Part shown: piece after piece, positions 1-9,533 of the stretch
How positions within the stretch are numbered: position 1 is the stretch's first letter
Layout of the letters: every line of letters starts with the position of its first letter
Assembly: GCA_947491825.1 (NCBI GenBank)
Contig: CANLLM010000011.1
Span: 1 to 38,113, forward strand
Source of the DNA: Bacteroidota bacterium
GTDB taxonomy: Bacteria; Bacteroidota; Bacteroidia; UKL13-3
Reading direction: 5' to 3'
Length of the DNA: 38,113 nt
Position numbers and translations under genes: made by a program
The notes under the pieces: generated by a model
The model's input: the letters and a program-made list of their open reading frames with translations, nothing else
What the model was told of the DNA's origin: nothing
Databases searched by the model: none

Positions 1-939
1 TTTTATTATGGATACGCTAAAATTAAAACAGTAAATTTTTCTGATAAAACAGCTTGGTTTGGACTGATATTTTATCTCACCTTAATTGCTGTTGCTTTAT
101 GGCAGCTGAAAAAACACCCCATTATTAGCATTGGCATAACTTGGTACTTATTAAGCATGTCATTATTTAGCAATTGGTTTGAGCCCGTTGCAGGAATGGT
201 GGGAGAAAGGCTTGCATACACTCCTTCTGTTGGGTTTTGTATAGCATTTGCGGCTTTCGTTTTATGGTTAAAGCCCAACTTTTCACTACTCAAACCGAAA
301 GGGATGGAGCTTGTTATATTAGTTATTTTAGGGTTGTTTTCACTACGAAGCATAAGCCGAAATAGTGATTGGAAGGATCCAATAACCCTTATGGAACACG
401 ATATTGAACATCTTGAAAACTCGGCACAGGCTCACAATTTATTGGCATTAAACCTAATGTATGTGTCAAGTAGCAATAAAAATTTAAACCCTCAACAGGT
501 TTTAGAGATGCAAAATAAAGCAGCTTTTCATTTACAAAAATCAACAGCAATCTATCCGTACTTTTTTAATACAAATTTTGATTTGGCGCGCATTTACATA
601 ACCTTAGGAAAATTACCAAAGGCTAAACAAGCCCTTGTGCAAGCCCTTAAAATTGATCCAAATAACTTATTTGCATTAGAAGAAATGGCCAAAACATGCT
701 ATGAACTTAAGTTGGTAGATGAAACCGAAAGTTATGCAAACAAATATTTGGCACAAATTCCACAAAATGAAAACATGCATGAGATTTTAATTTACAACAT
801 GCTAGCCAATGGTAGATATGAAAGCGCCATTTATTATGCCGAGAGGGCAATGAGCTATTATCCAAGCAATCAAATTATACAAAAAATGTATACAGACGCC
901 CAAAACATGATGGGGGCAGCTAAACTCAAAAACCAATAA
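1..939 (+). CDS. TMTC-like membrane protein with C-terminal TPRs (5' truncated)
   Basis: The reading frame is open from base 1, so the ORF-track start at 157 is internal and the gene begins before the window. About 312 codons are visible. The first part is hydrophobic: one segment around residues 18-36, a second around 50-58, and a third near LVILVILGLFSL. It contains GMVGERLAYTPSVGFC, which resembles the conserved (G)ERLxYxPSxGF(C) loop of TMTC/DUF1736 proteins, GT-C-fold membrane proteins followed by TPRs; eukaryotic members act in O-mannosylation. The C-terminal ~170 residues hold helical TPR-like repeats (for example YPYFFNTNFDLARIYITLGK and ALKIDPNNLFALEEMAK). It is probably an inner-membrane protein with TPRs on one face. 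Family assignment is fairly secure; glycosyltransferase activity is inference. The N-terminal catalytic region is outside the window and cannot be checked. Confidence 0.75.
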   Translation, partial: FYYGYAKIKTVNFSDKTAWFGLIFYLTLIAVALWQLKKHPIISIGITWYLLSMSLFSNWFEPVAGMVGERLAYTPSVGFCIAFAAFVLWLKPNFSLLKPKGMELVILVILGLFSLRSISRNSDWKDPITLMEHDIEHLENSAQAHNLLALNLMYVSSSNKNLNPQQVLEMQNKAAFHLQKSTAIYPYFFNTNFDLARIYITLGKLPKAKQALVQALKIDPNNLFALEEMAKTCYELKLVDETESYANKYLAQIPQNENMHEILIYNMLANGRYESAIYYAERAMSYYPSNQIIQKMYTDAQNMMGAAKLKNQ

Positions 940-1021
940 ATATTACATTTGGTAATGATATAAGTCACCGCCAAGGCGAAACGGTTTAGCTACCTTGTGC
1001 TTTCATTTTACCAACCTTACT

Positions 1022-1435
1022 ATGATTATTACAATTAGTGCGCAAACCATTATCAAAGAAATACAAGACGCTTTTACAACACGATTTCCATTTTTAAAAC
1101 TTGAGTTTTTTATTGATGCCAATGCTGATGGTATATTCACTGCGAAAGAAATGATTAAGGACCACGATAAAACTATTGGTGATTTGACAAAAACTGCCTT
1201 AAATAGTGCAGTTGAAATTCATGGCAGCCATACCATCACCGAGTTGGAACAATCTTTTAAAACTAACTTTGGCTTAATTGTGCAGGTATTTCATAATCGT
1301 AAGCACACTTGGATTGTGTCTACTACCTCTGATCAATTAACACTTGAAATCCTTAATGCGAGAGCCGAAGAAGTATCAAAACCATTAAATAACGAAACAA
1401 TTGTTGATCCATCAGACAGAATGGAGTTGGAATAA
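1022..1435 (+). CDS. Small conserved protein of unknown function
   Basis: The ORF track begins at 995, but the Met at 1022 (MIITISAQT) is the better start: it begins directly with the first predicted beta strand and gives a 137-residue protein. There is no signal peptide or membrane segment. The composition is mixed alpha/beta, with KTNFGLIVQVFHNRKHTWIVSTTS in the middle and a charged tail, EEVSKPLNNETIVDPSDRMELE. It resembles a family of short hypothetical proteins I recall from Bacteroidota that share the pattern 'ELExxFxxxFGLxVQVFR..G..W..T'. No function is known to me. It is a single gene, followed by a convergent flippase gene 55 bp away, and no clear hairpin separates the two stops. Its coding status is likely from the length and the conserved pattern. 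Confidence 0.7.
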   Translation: MIITISAQTIIKEIQDAFTTRFPFLKLEFFIDANADGIFTAKEMIKDHDKTIGDLTKTALNSAVEIHGSHTITELEQSFKTNFGLIVQVFHNRKHTWIVSTTSDQLTLEILNARAEEVSKPLNNETIVDPSDRMELE

Positions 1436-1490
1436 AAATTAAGCTATAAATCACCTCTTGTAAGTAATTATCCAGGAGGCTTTTTAATGG

Positions 1491-2951
1491 TTAGGCAATC
1501 GTGTTTTTCCTTTCAGAAAAAACAGTTCCACCCACAAACAATAATAATAGTATTGCATTTACAACGTACTTAACAAACCCTTCTGGAATTGGCAAGTATT
1601 TTGAAAGTAAAAACAACGCCAATGCTAAGCCTATGTAGCCCAGCAAACGCCCAATCTGATATGGAATAGGATAGTATCTTGCGCCCACAACATAACAGAT
1701 TATTGCCATGCTAACATAGCAAATCAATGTGGCCCAAGCGCTGCCAGTGTAACCTAGCAGTGGAACCAAAATAATGTTTGCCAAAATAGTTATAACTGCT
1801 CCTGTAGTGGAGATGATAGCGCCTTTACTGGTATTATCACTTAGCTTATACCAAATAGAAAAATTATAATACATCCCCAAAAACATATTTGCTATTAATA
1901 AAACAGGCACCACGTTTAAACCCTCCCAATATCGGTTATTAATAAAATGTTTAAACACATCAATGAATAAGGTAACTGTTAGGAATAGTGCCAAACAGAC
2001 CAAGGTAAAATAGTTCATTACTGTTGCATAAATATGGCGTTTATCGTTGTCTTTTGCAAGGTTAAAAAAGAAGGGTTCGGCTGCATACCTAAATGCCTGA
2101 ATAAACAAACTCATTAATATGGAAAGCTTATAATTGGCACCATAAATACCCGTTGCCCTCAAGCCTTCTTGCACATCAGTATAAACAAAAGAGATAATAA
2201 TTCTGTCCAGCGTTTCATTTATCATACCCGCAAAACCTACTACCATTAATGGTAAGCCATATATCAACATTTCGCGCCATAATGTTTTATTAAACGATGC
2301 ATTACGTATGGCCAAAATCTCTCTCCACAACAACGGTATTGTAACGATACTTGCAATTAAGTTAGCCAGAAAAATGTAGCCAATATTTATGGTACCGTTA
2401 TAAAGTGGTAGTAGCAAACCATACTCATTATGAATGTAAGGACACAACAGCAGAAAATAAAGATTTAAAAGTATATTGGTAAAGATGTTGATGTTTTTTA
2501 CAATGGCAAATTTAAGTGCTTTGTTTTGCTGACGTAAATACGCAAATGGCACAGCGCTAATGGCGTCTAAAGCTATTATTGCTGTAAAATAAACAACATA
2601 CTCGGGGTGCTCGGGAACGCGAATAACCGAAGCTATTTGCGGTGAAAACACACCAAATAACAAACCAAAAAACAATGAAGAGCTAATTAAAGATGTTAAA
2701 GCTGTACTATAAACCTGTGAAGGGTTATCGTATTTTTGAGAAAACCTAAAAAATGCAGTTTCCATTCCATATGTAAGTACAACATTAAAAAACGTAACGT
2801 ACGAATACATTAAAGTATTGATACCAAAGTCCGCAGTATCGAACAATGCCGTATGTAAAGGCACCAAAAGATAGTTTACAAATCGGCCTACAATCTGACT
2901 TAAACCATATACGGCTGTTTGTGACGCGAGTTTTTTGAGCGGATTCAACAA
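1491..2951 (-). CDS. Wzx-like oligosaccharide flippase (MOP superfamily)
   Basis: This 486-residue polytopic membrane protein begins MLNPLKKLASQTAVYGLSQI, the usual start of polysaccharide-transporter (Wzx/RfbX-type) members of the MOP flippase superfamily. These proteins move lipid-linked oligosaccharide repeat units across the inner membrane. About 12-14 hydrophobic segments can be counted, with the typical 'G..TAFFRF' region near residue 65 (GMETAFFRFSQKYDN) and the mid-protein YGLPLMVVGFAGMINETLDR motif. Length matches the family. No glycosyltransferase cluster surrounds it, so the substrate (O-antigen, capsule or peptidoglycan lipid) cannot be named. A TACTTTTG box lies 19 bp upstream of the start on this strand and fits the Bacteroidota -7 element. 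It ends convergently with the small gene at 1022. Confidence 0.85.
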   Translation of the reverse strand: MLNPLKKLASQTAVYGLSQIVGRFVNYLLVPLHTALFDTADFGINTLMYSYVTFFNVVLTYGMETAFFRFSQKYDNPSQVYSTALTSLISSSLFFGLLFGVFSPQIASVIRVPEHPEYVVYFTAIIALDAISAVPFAYLRQQNKALKFAIVKNINIFTNILLNLYFLLLCPYIHNEYGLLLPLYNGTINIGYIFLANLIASIVTIPLLWREILAIRNASFNKTLWREMLIYGLPLMVVGFAGMINETLDRIIISFVYTDVQEGLRATGIYGANYKLSILMSLFIQAFRYAAEPFFFNLAKDNDKRHIYATVMNYFTLVCLALFLTVTLFIDVFKHFINNRYWEGLNVVPVLLIANMFLGMYYNFSIWYKLSDNTSKGAIISTTGAVITILANIILVPLLGYTGSAWATLICYVSMAIICYVVGARYYPIPYQIGRLLGYIGLALALFLLSKYLPIPEGFVKYVVNAILLLLFVGGTVFSERKNTIA

Positions 2952-2969
2952 TGATAATTAATTAGGCAT

Positions 2970-2977
2970 CAAAAGTA
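2970..2977 (-). promoter_or_regulatory. Candidate -7 box for the flippase gene
   Basis: Read on the minus strand this is TACTTTTG, an exact match to the Bacteroidota -7 consensus TAnnTTTG, 19 bp before the flippase start codon. I do not see a TTG at the expected -33 distance, so only half of the promoter is supported. Confidence 0.35.
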
Positions 2978-3047
2978 GTGTAAAATATTTAGCAGAATTT
3001 TCGTTGATTATTAACAAACAGCGCAGGTTTGTATATTTTCGTGCAAC

Positions 3048-4856
3048 ATGTTTAAATATCTATTTTTACTCTTTGGTTTTATTTCGGTTAATGTCTTTGC
3101 CCAACAACAAGATGAGCAGTTGGCTGCCCAATACATGAGCAATAACGAGTACAGCAAAGCCATTGAAGTATACGAACGTTTATTCAACAAGGGTAATAAA
3201 TCAACTTACTTGTATGACAACCTAATTACTTGTTACTTTAAATTAAACCAATTTGAAGATGCCGAGAAGTTGGTAAAAAAGCAACAACGCAAAGAACCAT
3301 CAAGCCCTTATTACGCTGCAGACCTTGGATTTGTGTACGAAAAAGCAAATCAGCCTGATAAAGCAAAAAAAGCCTACGACAACATCATACAAAAACTAAA
3401 CCCCAACTACGATGCCACACTTGTAACAGCAAGTGCTTTTAGGAAACGTAATAAAATAGATTATGCCATTGCCACATTCCAAAAATCTCGAAAGCTTAAT
3501 GGTGATAATGCCAATTTATTTTGTGTTGAATTGGCACAATTACATGCCGAAAAACAAGAAACCGCATTGATGTTGCAAGAATACCTTGCAGCCATTAACC
3601 AAAACCCAGAAATGCTCGAAGACGTTCAGGGTTACCTGCAATTGTATTTGGATAAAGATGCCGACTACGAATTACTAAAACAAACCTTACTTAAAAAAGT
3701 AAAAGACTTTCCAGCAAACGAATTATACAGCGAAATGCTGGTTTGGCTTTATGTACAACACAAGGATTTTGATAATGCATTGGTCCAAACGCGTGCAATT
3801 GATAAGCGCCAGCGTAAACAAGGGGAGCGGATACTTTTGTTGGCCGATTTAGCAGTGGCTAACCTAAAATACGATGCGGCTGATAAGGCATACAACGAAG
3901 TATTGTTACTAGGTAGCGATAAACCATTTTACATTAATGCAAAATTGGGTGTATTGCATACACGCAACCAAAAAATATTTTACAATGGAAATTACACACC
4001 TATTTATCTAACAGCATTAGAAAACGAATACATCGCTTTTTTAAAGGAGTTTGGTAGATACCCTTTTACAGCACAGAGTATAAGGGAGCTTGCACACCTG
4101 CAGGCTTACTATTTATTTAAATACCCTGATGCGATTAGCAACTACAACGAGCTAATTAACATGCCCCGATTAGATAATAGGTTTAAAGCCGAATGTAAAT
4201 TGGACTTAGGGGATATATATGTTTTAAAGAGCGAAGAATGGGAAGCCATGCTACTTTACGGGCAGGTTGACAAAGAGTATTTGGAAGATCCATTGGGACA
4301 AGAAGCCAAATATAGAAATGCGAAACTGAGTTATTACTTAGGCGAGTTTGAATGGGCGCGTGCACAATTGGATGTATTGAAAACAGCAACCACACAATTA
4401 ATTGCCAATAACGCCATTGAACTGAGTTTGCAAATACAAGATAACACCATAGATAGTAACGAGGAGCCTATGCGTTGGTTTGCCCGTGGAGATTTATATT
4501 ATTTTCAAAACAGAATTACAGATGCCACACGCGTTTTAGATAGCATTGAACAAATTTATCCTAAACATGAACTTACTGATGATGTTACTTATAAGCGAGC
4601 AGAGATTGCTTTAAAAGAAAAGGATTATAACAAAGCAGTGCTATTATATGAACGTGTATACAAGGAACATGGTAGTGGTATTTTAGGTGATAATGCTTTG
4701 TTTTACATGGCTGAAACCTACGAAAGCAAATTAAATAATAAAGAAGAAGCCCGTAAAAATTACGAGCTATTTATTGAGAAATACCCAGCAAGTTTCTTTT
4801 TAAACGAAGTTAGAAAACGCTACCGCGCATTGCGTGGCGATGGCAATAGCAACTAA
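3048..4856 (+). CDS. Secreted tetratricopeptide-repeat protein
   Basis: This 602-residue protein has an N-terminal signal peptide (MFKYLFLLFGFISVNVFAQQ, cleavage probably after A-Q), then TPR-type helical pairs along most of its length. Examples are AAQYMSNNEYSKAIEVYERL near residue 27, ADLGFVYEKANQPDKAKKAYD near residue 91, and the C-terminal AEIALKEKDYNKAVLLYERVY and AETYESKLNNKEEARKNYELFIEKYP. The last repeats resemble the YbgF/BamD-like periplasmic TPRs. It is likely a periplasmic or outer-membrane scaffold protein, but the partner is unknown. The stop codon is separated by one base from the stop of the convergent M1 peptidase gene, so the two transcripts cannot end independently without running into each other. 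No enzymatic domain is visible. Confidence 0.85.
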   Translation: MFKYLFLLFGFISVNVFAQQQDEQLAAQYMSNNEYSKAIEVYERLFNKGNKSTYLYDNLITCYFKLNQFEDAEKLVKKQQRKEPSSPYYAADLGFVYEKANQPDKAKKAYDNIIQKLNPNYDATLVTASAFRKRNKIDYAIATFQKSRKLNGDNANLFCVELAQLHAEKQETALMLQEYLAAINQNPEMLEDVQGYLQLYLDKDADYELLKQTLLKKVKDFPANELYSEMLVWLYVQHKDFDNALVQTRAIDKRQRKQGERILLLADLAVANLKYDAADKAYNEVLLLGSDKPFYINAKLGVLHTRNQKIFYNGNYTPIYLTALENEYIAFLKEFGRYPFTAQSIRELAHLQAYYLFKYPDAISNYNELINMPRLDNRFKAECKLDLGDIYVLKSEEWEAMLLYGQVDKEYLEDPLGQEAKYRNAKLSYYLGEFEWARAQLDVLKTATTQLIANNAIELSLQIQDNTIDSNEEPMRWFARGDLYYFQNRITDATRVLDSIEQIYPKHELTDDVTYKRAEIALKEKDYNKAVLLYERVYKEHGSGILGDNALFYMAETYESKLNNKEEARKNYELFIEKYPASFFLNEVRKRYRALRGDGNSN

Positions 4857-4857
4857 T

Positions 4858-7800
4858 TTAGAACAAGGGGGTTTCCCTGATCTGTTTTATTGGATTCATT
4901 AAATTCAGTTTTAAAGTAAACGTCATACGTTGACCAACTGAGTTGTACGACTCCCACGTTTTATCCGTTAAAGGATCTGCAAACACAGGGAAATTAACCT
5001 GAAATGCTCCTTTGAATAACCAAACACTTACTCCGGTTACATAATGCAAATTAGCTTGATAAAGAATGCCTCTGGCACCCGTATTTCCATTTATCGTATT
5101 ACTTTTAGAATTGATTGCCGCTACATCAAAAAATAAACGTAACGGTAACACCCCAGGAATAGTTGAAGTAAAGTTAGCCGCAGCAACCCAATCATCTGTT
5201 AATGCTACATTTGAGTAGGTTCTGAAACCCGTACCAGTTGGCATCAATTGTTGCGTAAATAAATTAGACTCGTTAATTTTTGTCTCGCTTCTGCCAAACT
5301 GCGCTTGGTCATACAAGTAATCATAATATCCATTATTTTCTGCCAATCGAAAATAGGCTCTTTCATCCTTTCCATCTCCCGGCTTTTGCAAAAACAATCC
5401 TACAAAACCCCTTACTGTTAGTCCTTTCTTTTCTTCACCAAAATCAAAAAAAGCGTTGTACTCTGCAGTAATTTTTTGAAACACACTTTGTGCATTTGCT
5501 AATTGATAGTTTAACTGCACATCATATGGCCTAAGTTTATTTCTTTGGGTGTGGGTGTATTTAACATCAGCATAACCTAAATGTTGGTCGAAATTAGAGA
5601 ATAACGCTGTAGTATGTTTTTGTTCATTTACCATCACGTATCTCATGTCTAACCTTTTTTCTATCCCATTACGTGGATTGTTATTGGCAAAAATAAAGCT
5701 GATACGCGGTACCACTTTTTCATAAACACGTGTTCCATATTTTTGACCCAAAATATTATTATTTAAAGAATCTTGTCCAATGATTTGATTGCTATTATAA
5801 CCCGCTGTTGCAAACCTTGCTACATCAACCCCGATTTGAGCTTCTTTAACAAATCCATTACCTAAAATTCTATGTTGCAAACTCACATATCCAGCTACAT
5901 CTTTTGTACCAAAAGCATACATAGGTGCAATGATGTATTCTGTTTTTTTACGCGGTAATATGCCGTTGTAAAAGGCCAATCCCAGCATGGTTTTATTACA
6001 ATAATTAGCACCAATAATAGGCATCCAAAATAGTTGTTGGCTGTATGGCTTTTCCTTATTTATCAATAAATTAACTTCAAGTTTTTTAGCCGTTTTAAAC
6101 AAGCCACTTGTACGCGCAAAATTGTTATTTCTAAATACATCAATGCTTTCCTCTCGCGCATCAATTTTAACACTTGTAGCCATAGCAGCAGGTAAAGTAA
6201 TGGTGGTTTTTCCAGTAAACGGTTCTACTTTGGTTTCGTCTATTATGCTATCACCACTCATGGTTTGAATAACAAATGGTAACGCCACTCCGCCTTTGTT
6301 TTTTATGGTAACTGCTAAATTACCTTTACTTTTTTTTACACAACAAATGGCGTGGTCAGGATTGTTTTTGGTGTTCATCAACCCATTAAAAAACCAATCT
6401 AAATTTTTGCCTGTATATGTTTTAGCATGATTAATAAAATCGTTAGGTAATGGGTGTTTAAACTTCCATTTTTCATAATAACTTTTCATCATGCCATCAA
6501 AAACATCTTTACCCAAATACACTTCTAATTGTAAAAAAGCCAGGGCTGCTTTACCATAAATAATGGTTCCGTAGTTTTGATTGGTAAACGCTGTAGATGG
6601 CAGAAAGGGGGGCTGTGCATTATTATTTCGGGCTGTATATAAATATTGTAACTCTAGCAAACCAAAAGAAGATTCTGCCAGGTTATCCATACTAAACGAC
6701 CGATTACCTGATTTTTTTATGCCAAACAAATTACCATGCTTAACTGGTTTTGATTTATAGGTACTTCTTGATTCGTAATAGTTGTTAATGCTCTCATCCA
6801 TCCAAGGGTAAAGCCTTTCGTTATTACCCAAAATTCCATAAAACCAATTGTGCCCAACTTCGTGCACAATTACTTGTCGATTTACTTCAGTTACATTGGT
6901 TATTGTAGGATACTCCATGCCACCACCCGCTTTTAGTTTGGTAACTACAACAGATGCGTGTTGGTAAGGGTAATTGCCAACCTGATTAGAATAAAATTTA
7001 ACTGCTTCATTGGCATGTAAAATTCCTTCTGCCCGTTTTTTATCATTATCCTTTTCACTAAAAAACCAAGTTTCAACGTTATGGCCGTTATTAAGCATTA
7101 CCTCTCCTTTACTTACCTTAAACTTAGCACTTGCAAACCATGCAAAATCATGAACAGAGTCTTGCACAAAACGTAATGTTTTTAATGGCTGATTCGATGG
7201 ATGCATTTCATAAACAACATCATTTCGATTAAGCCACCATTCTTTTTCTTCGGGTTGTTGTATTTGACCCGTTGCTGCCACCACGTATTCTTTAGGCACA
7301 GTAATATCAACCACAAACTTTCCGTATTCGCTGTAAAATTCTCCCTGGTCTAAATACGGCATTGGATTCCACCCATTTACATCATATACAGCAGGTTTAG
7401 GGTACCATTGAGTAACACAAAACAACCTGTTTTCTTCACCTAAGCGCGAAAAAACTTTAGGCATTTTAACTCTAAAAGGCGTTGTTATATCCACTTTCTG
7501 TCCAGCCAATATGGGTTTATCTAAAATAAGTTTGGCTACTTCATAACCCACTATAAATTCTGTTTTAATCTTTTGTCCATCAATCTTAAAGTTTAACGAA
7601 TCCAGTTTACCTCTATCGCCTTTAGGTGCATAATAAAAATCCGTTTTACCGTTTTCAATTTGCTGTTGGGCGAAAGGAGTCTCTGTATTTAAATAAGCAT
7701 TAGGCCATAAATGAATATATATTTCTTTTAACGTATCAGGTGAGTTGTTGTAATAGGTCATGGTTTCAAAACCACTCAACATATTTTGTGAGTCGCGCAA

Positions 7801-7920
7801 AACTACTTGTATGTTATAATCAACCCTTTGCTGCCAAATTGATTGGCTTAAAATTTGGGCTTGAGCAACGGTTGTAAAACCTAATAAAAAAGCGAATGCA
7901 ATTAGTGCAGTTTTATACAT
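4858..7920 (-). CDS. M1-family zinc metallopeptidase with probable C-terminal outer-membrane barrel
   Basis: The signal peptide is MYKTALIAFAFLLGFTTVAQAQ. The N-terminal half (about residues 25-560) matches M1/gluzincin aminopeptidases. The zinc motif HEVGH is at residues 353-357 and the third zinc ligand E376 follows after exactly 18 residues (DESINNYY). The exopeptidase GAMEN-like motif appears as GGMEY at residues 333-337. Known members remove N-terminal residues from peptides. At 1020 residues it is longer than a core M1 enzyme. The last ~400 residues look like amphipathic beta hairpins rich in aromatic residues (LQHRILGNGF, VQLNYQLANAQ, RGFVGLFLQK) and end in ...TPLF, suggesting an outer-membrane barrel that anchors the peptidase. 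The barrel is inference. It overlaps no gene and converges with the TPR gene with a 1-bp gap. Confidence 0.88.
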   Translation of the reverse strand: MYKTALIAFAFLLGFTTVAQAQILSQSIWQQRVDYNIQVVLRDSQNMLSGFETMTYYNNSPDTLKEIYIHLWPNAYLNTETPFAQQQIENGKTDFYYAPKGDRGKLDSLNFKIDGQKIKTEFIVGYEVAKLILDKPILAGQKVDITTPFRVKMPKVFSRLGEENRLFCVTQWYPKPAVYDVNGWNPMPYLDQGEFYSEYGKFVVDITVPKEYVVAATGQIQQPEEKEWWLNRNDVVYEMHPSNQPLKTLRFVQDSVHDFAWFASAKFKVSKGEVMLNNGHNVETWFFSEKDNDKKRAEGILHANEAVKFYSNQVGNYPYQHASVVVTKLKAGGGMEYPTITNVTEVNRQVIVHEVGHNWFYGILGNNERLYPWMDESINNYYESRSTYKSKPVKHGNLFGIKKSGNRSFSMDNLAESSFGLLELQYLYTARNNNAQPPFLPSTAFTNQNYGTIIYGKAALAFLQLEVYLGKDVFDGMMKSYYEKWKFKHPLPNDFINHAKTYTGKNLDWFFNGLMNTKNNPDHAICCVKKSKGNLAVTIKNKGGVALPFVIQTMSGDSIIDETKVEPFTGKTTITLPAAMATSVKIDAREESIDVFRNNNFARTSGLFKTAKKLEVNLLINKEKPYSQQLFWMPIIGANYCNKTMLGLAFYNGILPRKKTEYIIAPMYAFGTKDVAGYVSLQHRILGNGFVKEAQIGVDVARFATAGYNSNQIIGQDSLNNNILGQKYGTRVYEKVVPRISFIFANNNPRNGIEKRLDMRYVMVNEQKHTTALFSNFDQHLGYADVKYTHTQRNKLRPYDVQLNYQLANAQSVFQKITAEYNAFFDFGEEKKGLTVRGFVGLFLQKPGDGKDERAYFRLAENNGYYDYLYDQAQFGRSETKINESNLFTQQLMPTGTGFRTYSNVALTDDWVAAANFTSTIPGVLPLRLFFDVAAINSKSNTINGNTGARGILYQANLHYVTGVSVWLFKGAFQVNFPVFADPLTDKTWESYNSVGQRMTFTLKLNLMNPIKQIRETPLF

Positions 7921-8092
7921 GTATGCAATAAACGTATTTTAAATGTAAATTATTTGCAGTTTTTACAAGCGGTATATTAGACAAATTAAGTTGTGTACTA
8001 ATTGTGCTGAAACCAAGCCTTACATACCTAGTCATTTAATAAGTTGTGTATAATCTCTGTGTGTGTTTTTAAAAATCGGCCTGTTTTGGTGT

Positions 8093-8100
8093 TATATTTG
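8093..8100 (+). promoter_or_regulatory. Bacteroidota-type promoter -7 box
   Basis: TATATTTG matches the Bacteroidota -7 consensus TAnnTTTG exactly. It lies 20 bp before the ATG of the TPR gene at 8121, with a weak TTTT at about the -33 position (8067-8070). It probably drives the TPR/phosphosulfolactate synthase/YqeY operon. Confidence 0.5.
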
Positions 8101-8120
8101 TTCAGCTAAGGTTTAGAACT

Positions 8121-9533
8121 ATGGATGCTGACGATTTTTTAGACGAAGAAGTACAATCGAACGTACAGCGATACGAAAAGATGTTGCGGAATAAAACCCG
8201 CGAGTTTTTTGAAGCAGAGGCACTAGAAGATATTTGCGATTATTATACCCAAAAGGAAAAACTTAAGAAGGCATTAGAAGTGCTTTATTATGGTGAAGAG
8301 TTATTTCCTAATCACATTGGCTTTATGGTGCAAAAGGCAAGTGTATTTTTAGCAATGGGAAAACTAGAAGAAGCCCTTGAAATTGCAGAAAATGCTGAGC
8401 TATACGAACCATTTAATGCCGATATTGCTTTAATAAAAGGTGAGGTTTTTTTAAACATGGACCAAGATGAAAAAGCAGAAGCCTGTTTTGATAAAGCATT
8501 ATTGCACACTGATGACCGCTCAGATGTGTTGTTTGAAATTGCTTACGCCTACGAAGAAGCCAACCGTTTAAACAAATCTGCTGAATATTTTGAGTTAATT
8601 GTTTCCGAAAATCCTGAATTAGAGCAAGCCTACCACGAAACAGCGAATGCTTATGATTTGCTGGGGAATTACGACAAAAGTATATTCTACGTTCATAAGC
8701 TAATTGATATGGACCCCTACAATACTTCAGCGTGGTACGCATTGGGTGTAATTCACACCAAAATAGGAGACTTTGAAAAATCAATTGACGCATTTGATTA
8801 TTGCTTGGCTATTGATGAAGATTTTACTGCGGCTCGCTTTAACAAAGCTAATGCCCTAGTAGAATTAGAGAGGTATGAAGACGCGATTTTAGAATACCAA
8901 ATAACCATAGAGCGCGATGGGCCTGATGCAGTAACCTATTGTAACTTGGCTGGTTGCCTAGAGCGCATGGATAGAAATATTGAAGCACGTGAATTATACA
9001 AAAAAGCAACCAAACTTAATCCCAATATTGCGGAGGCATGGTTTGGCATTGGACTTACCTTTGAAAAAGAAGGACAACTAAAAGAAGCCTTGCAATTTAT
9101 TAAACGTGCCGTAGTATTGGAACAAGATAACACCGAGTACTTATTGGTTTTGGGTGAAACAGAGTATAAAATGAACCATATTGAAGAGGCAATAGCTTGC
9201 TACCATGATATTATTCTACTCGACCCGATGATGATGGAGGCTTGGTTGGATTGGTCGTACGTACTTTTTGTAGAAAATAAACAAGAAGAAGCTGCTGATA
9301 TTGTTGGCAAAGCCCTTAAGTTAAGCCCTGACAATCACCAGTTACATTACAGAATGGCTACTTATCTATACGCCATGGGCAAAACCAAGCAAGCAACAGT
9401 GCACTTAGAAACAGCTTTAAGTATTAATTTCGAAGACCACTTTTTAATTTTCGAAATTATGCCTCAACTTCAAAATGTGAGCGACATCTTATCACTTATA
9501 GCACTGTACAAAGAAAAAAATGAGAAACTTTAA
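8121..9533 (+). CDS. Cytoplasmic tetratricopeptide-repeat protein
   Basis: This 470-residue protein has no signal peptide. After an acidic N terminus (MDADDFLDEEVQ) it is almost entirely TPR repeats, with at least ten helix pairs. Clear units include YAYEEANRLNKSAEYFELIVSENPE, WYALGVIHTKIGDFEKSIDAF, and AWFGIGLTFEKEGQLKEALQFI. Such proteins are protein-protein interaction scaffolds. The gene overlaps the next one by 14 bp and shares its promoter region, so it is almost certainly co-transcribed with it. Its partner may therefore be encoded in the operon, but nothing in the sequence names it. The start at 8121 is supported by the promoter box 20 bp upstream and by the first repeat beginning soon after. 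Confidence 0.88.
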   Translation: MDADDFLDEEVQSNVQRYEKMLRNKTREFFEAEALEDICDYYTQKEKLKKALEVLYYGEELFPNHIGFMVQKASVFLAMGKLEEALEIAENAELYEPFNADIALIKGEVFLNMDQDEKAEACFDKALLHTDDRSDVLFEIAYAYEEANRLNKSAEYFELIVSENPELEQAYHETANAYDLLGNYDKSIFYVHKLIDMDPYNTSAWYALGVIHTKIGDFEKSIDAFDYCLAIDEDFTAARFNKANALVELERYEDAILEYQITIERDGPDAVTYCNLAGCLERMDRNIEARELYKKATKLNPNIAEAWFGIGLTFEKEGQLKEALQFIKRAVVLEQDNTEYLLVLGETEYKMNHIEEAIACYHDIILLDPMMMEAWLDWSYVLFVENKQEEAADIVGKALKLSPDNHQLHYRMATYLYAMGKTKQATVHLETALSINFEDHFLIFEIMPQLQNVSDILSLIALYKEKNEKL

